From positions 3,534,001 through 3,598,000 of the forward strand of contig CM082592.2 in the NCBI GenBank assembly GCA_040954595.2: a stretch of 64,000 nt of DNA, given 5' to 3'. This DNA comes from Balanoglossus misakiensis (lineage: Eukaryota; Hemichordata). Made by a program: the position numbers and the translations under genes. The notes beneath the pieces are model-generated. The model searched no databases. It worked only from the letters and a program-made list of their open reading frames with translations, and was not told the origin of the DNA. Below, in pieces: positions 63,828 through 64,000 of this stretch. Position 1 is the first letter of the stretch. Each line of letters begins with the position of its first letter.

Positions 63828-64000
63828 ATGGGGATTCTGCAATTGCCGGACGACGTACTGGTCAGAATAATGAAGTTTCTACCAACAACGAAGCTGTATT
63901 TCGACATACGACGCGTGTGTCGGAAGTTTGCGGCAATTTGCCAGTATCCTGAGGTCTGGCAAAACATAAAGCTTTCCGCCTGGTGGCCGTATCTGACTTC
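63828..64000 (+). CDS. F-box protein, N-terminal part, cut by right edge
   Basis: ATG at 63828 opens a frame that is intact to the end of the window (57 codons). It begins MGILQLPDDVLVRIMKFL and continues with LYFDIRRVCRKFAAI and YPEVWQNIKLS. This matches the F-box pattern: LP..VL..I..FL, then the VC..F motif and a W after P-E. F-box proteins bind SKP1 in SCF ubiquitin ligases and choose substrates through a C-terminal domain, which here lies beyond the window, so the subfamily cannot be told. The upstream in-frame stop supports this start. Confidence 0.85.
   Translation, partial: MGILQLPDDVLVRIMKFLPTTKLYFDIRRVCRKFAAICQYPEVWQNIKLSAWWPYLT

Overview
The window looks like nuclear DNA of an invertebrate bilaterian animal. 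The genes have many short exons with GT-AG introns (one GC-AG), and their proteins read like vertebrate orthologues. The background is AT-rich, packed with small inverted-repeat elements and microsatellites, and contains frequent AGGCCTA words. A deuterostome (hemichordate, echinoderm or lancelet grade) is my best guess, but the species cannot be fixed from the sequence alone. No bacterial operon, CRISPR array or complete virus was seen.

Layout, left to right. (1) 165-5039, minus: the 5' part of an S6 kinase gene (RPS6KB type), nine coding exons, cut by the left edge. (2) 5040-7790: a divergent intergenic region with a 1.1 kb inverted-repeat transposon and a partial second copy. (3) 7791-24805, plus: a WD-repeat/SOCS-box gene (WSB1/2 type), eight exons. 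Its 11 kb first intron holds two near-identical long repeat copies (14.8-18.5 kb) whose subunits carry perfect nuclear-receptor DR1 motifs. (4) 24.8-29.6 kb: 3' region and intergenic DNA with MITEs and a long TATG/TG microsatellite. (5) 29806-31832, minus: a five-exon sigma-class glutathione transferase (HPGDS-like). (6) 34361-47514, plus: a septin of the SEPTIN4/5 type with a serine-rich N-terminus and probably alternative first exons. (7) 52810-57144, minus: a large, disordered Ser/Arg/Pro-rich protein of unknown function with 28-residue repeats, RGRP (AT-hook-like) cores and an RVTF (PP1-docking-like) motif. (8) 58.7-63.5 kb: a repeat mosaic of two large foldback elements, an 82-bp satellite, tandem repeats and an A-rich minisatellite. 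(9) 63828-64000, plus: the start of an F-box gene, cut by the right edge.

The genes do not form one pathway. S6 kinase acts in TORC1 growth signalling. WSB and F-box proteins are ubiquitin-ligase substrate receptors. The GST is a metabolic enzyme, and the septin is cytoskeletal. The most interesting material is the Ser/Arg/Pro-rich repeat protein, the transposon-borne receptor-site array in the WSB intron, and the satellite/foldback complex at the right end. All gene models were built by hand from splice-site phase and recalled family sequences. No alignment or database search was run.
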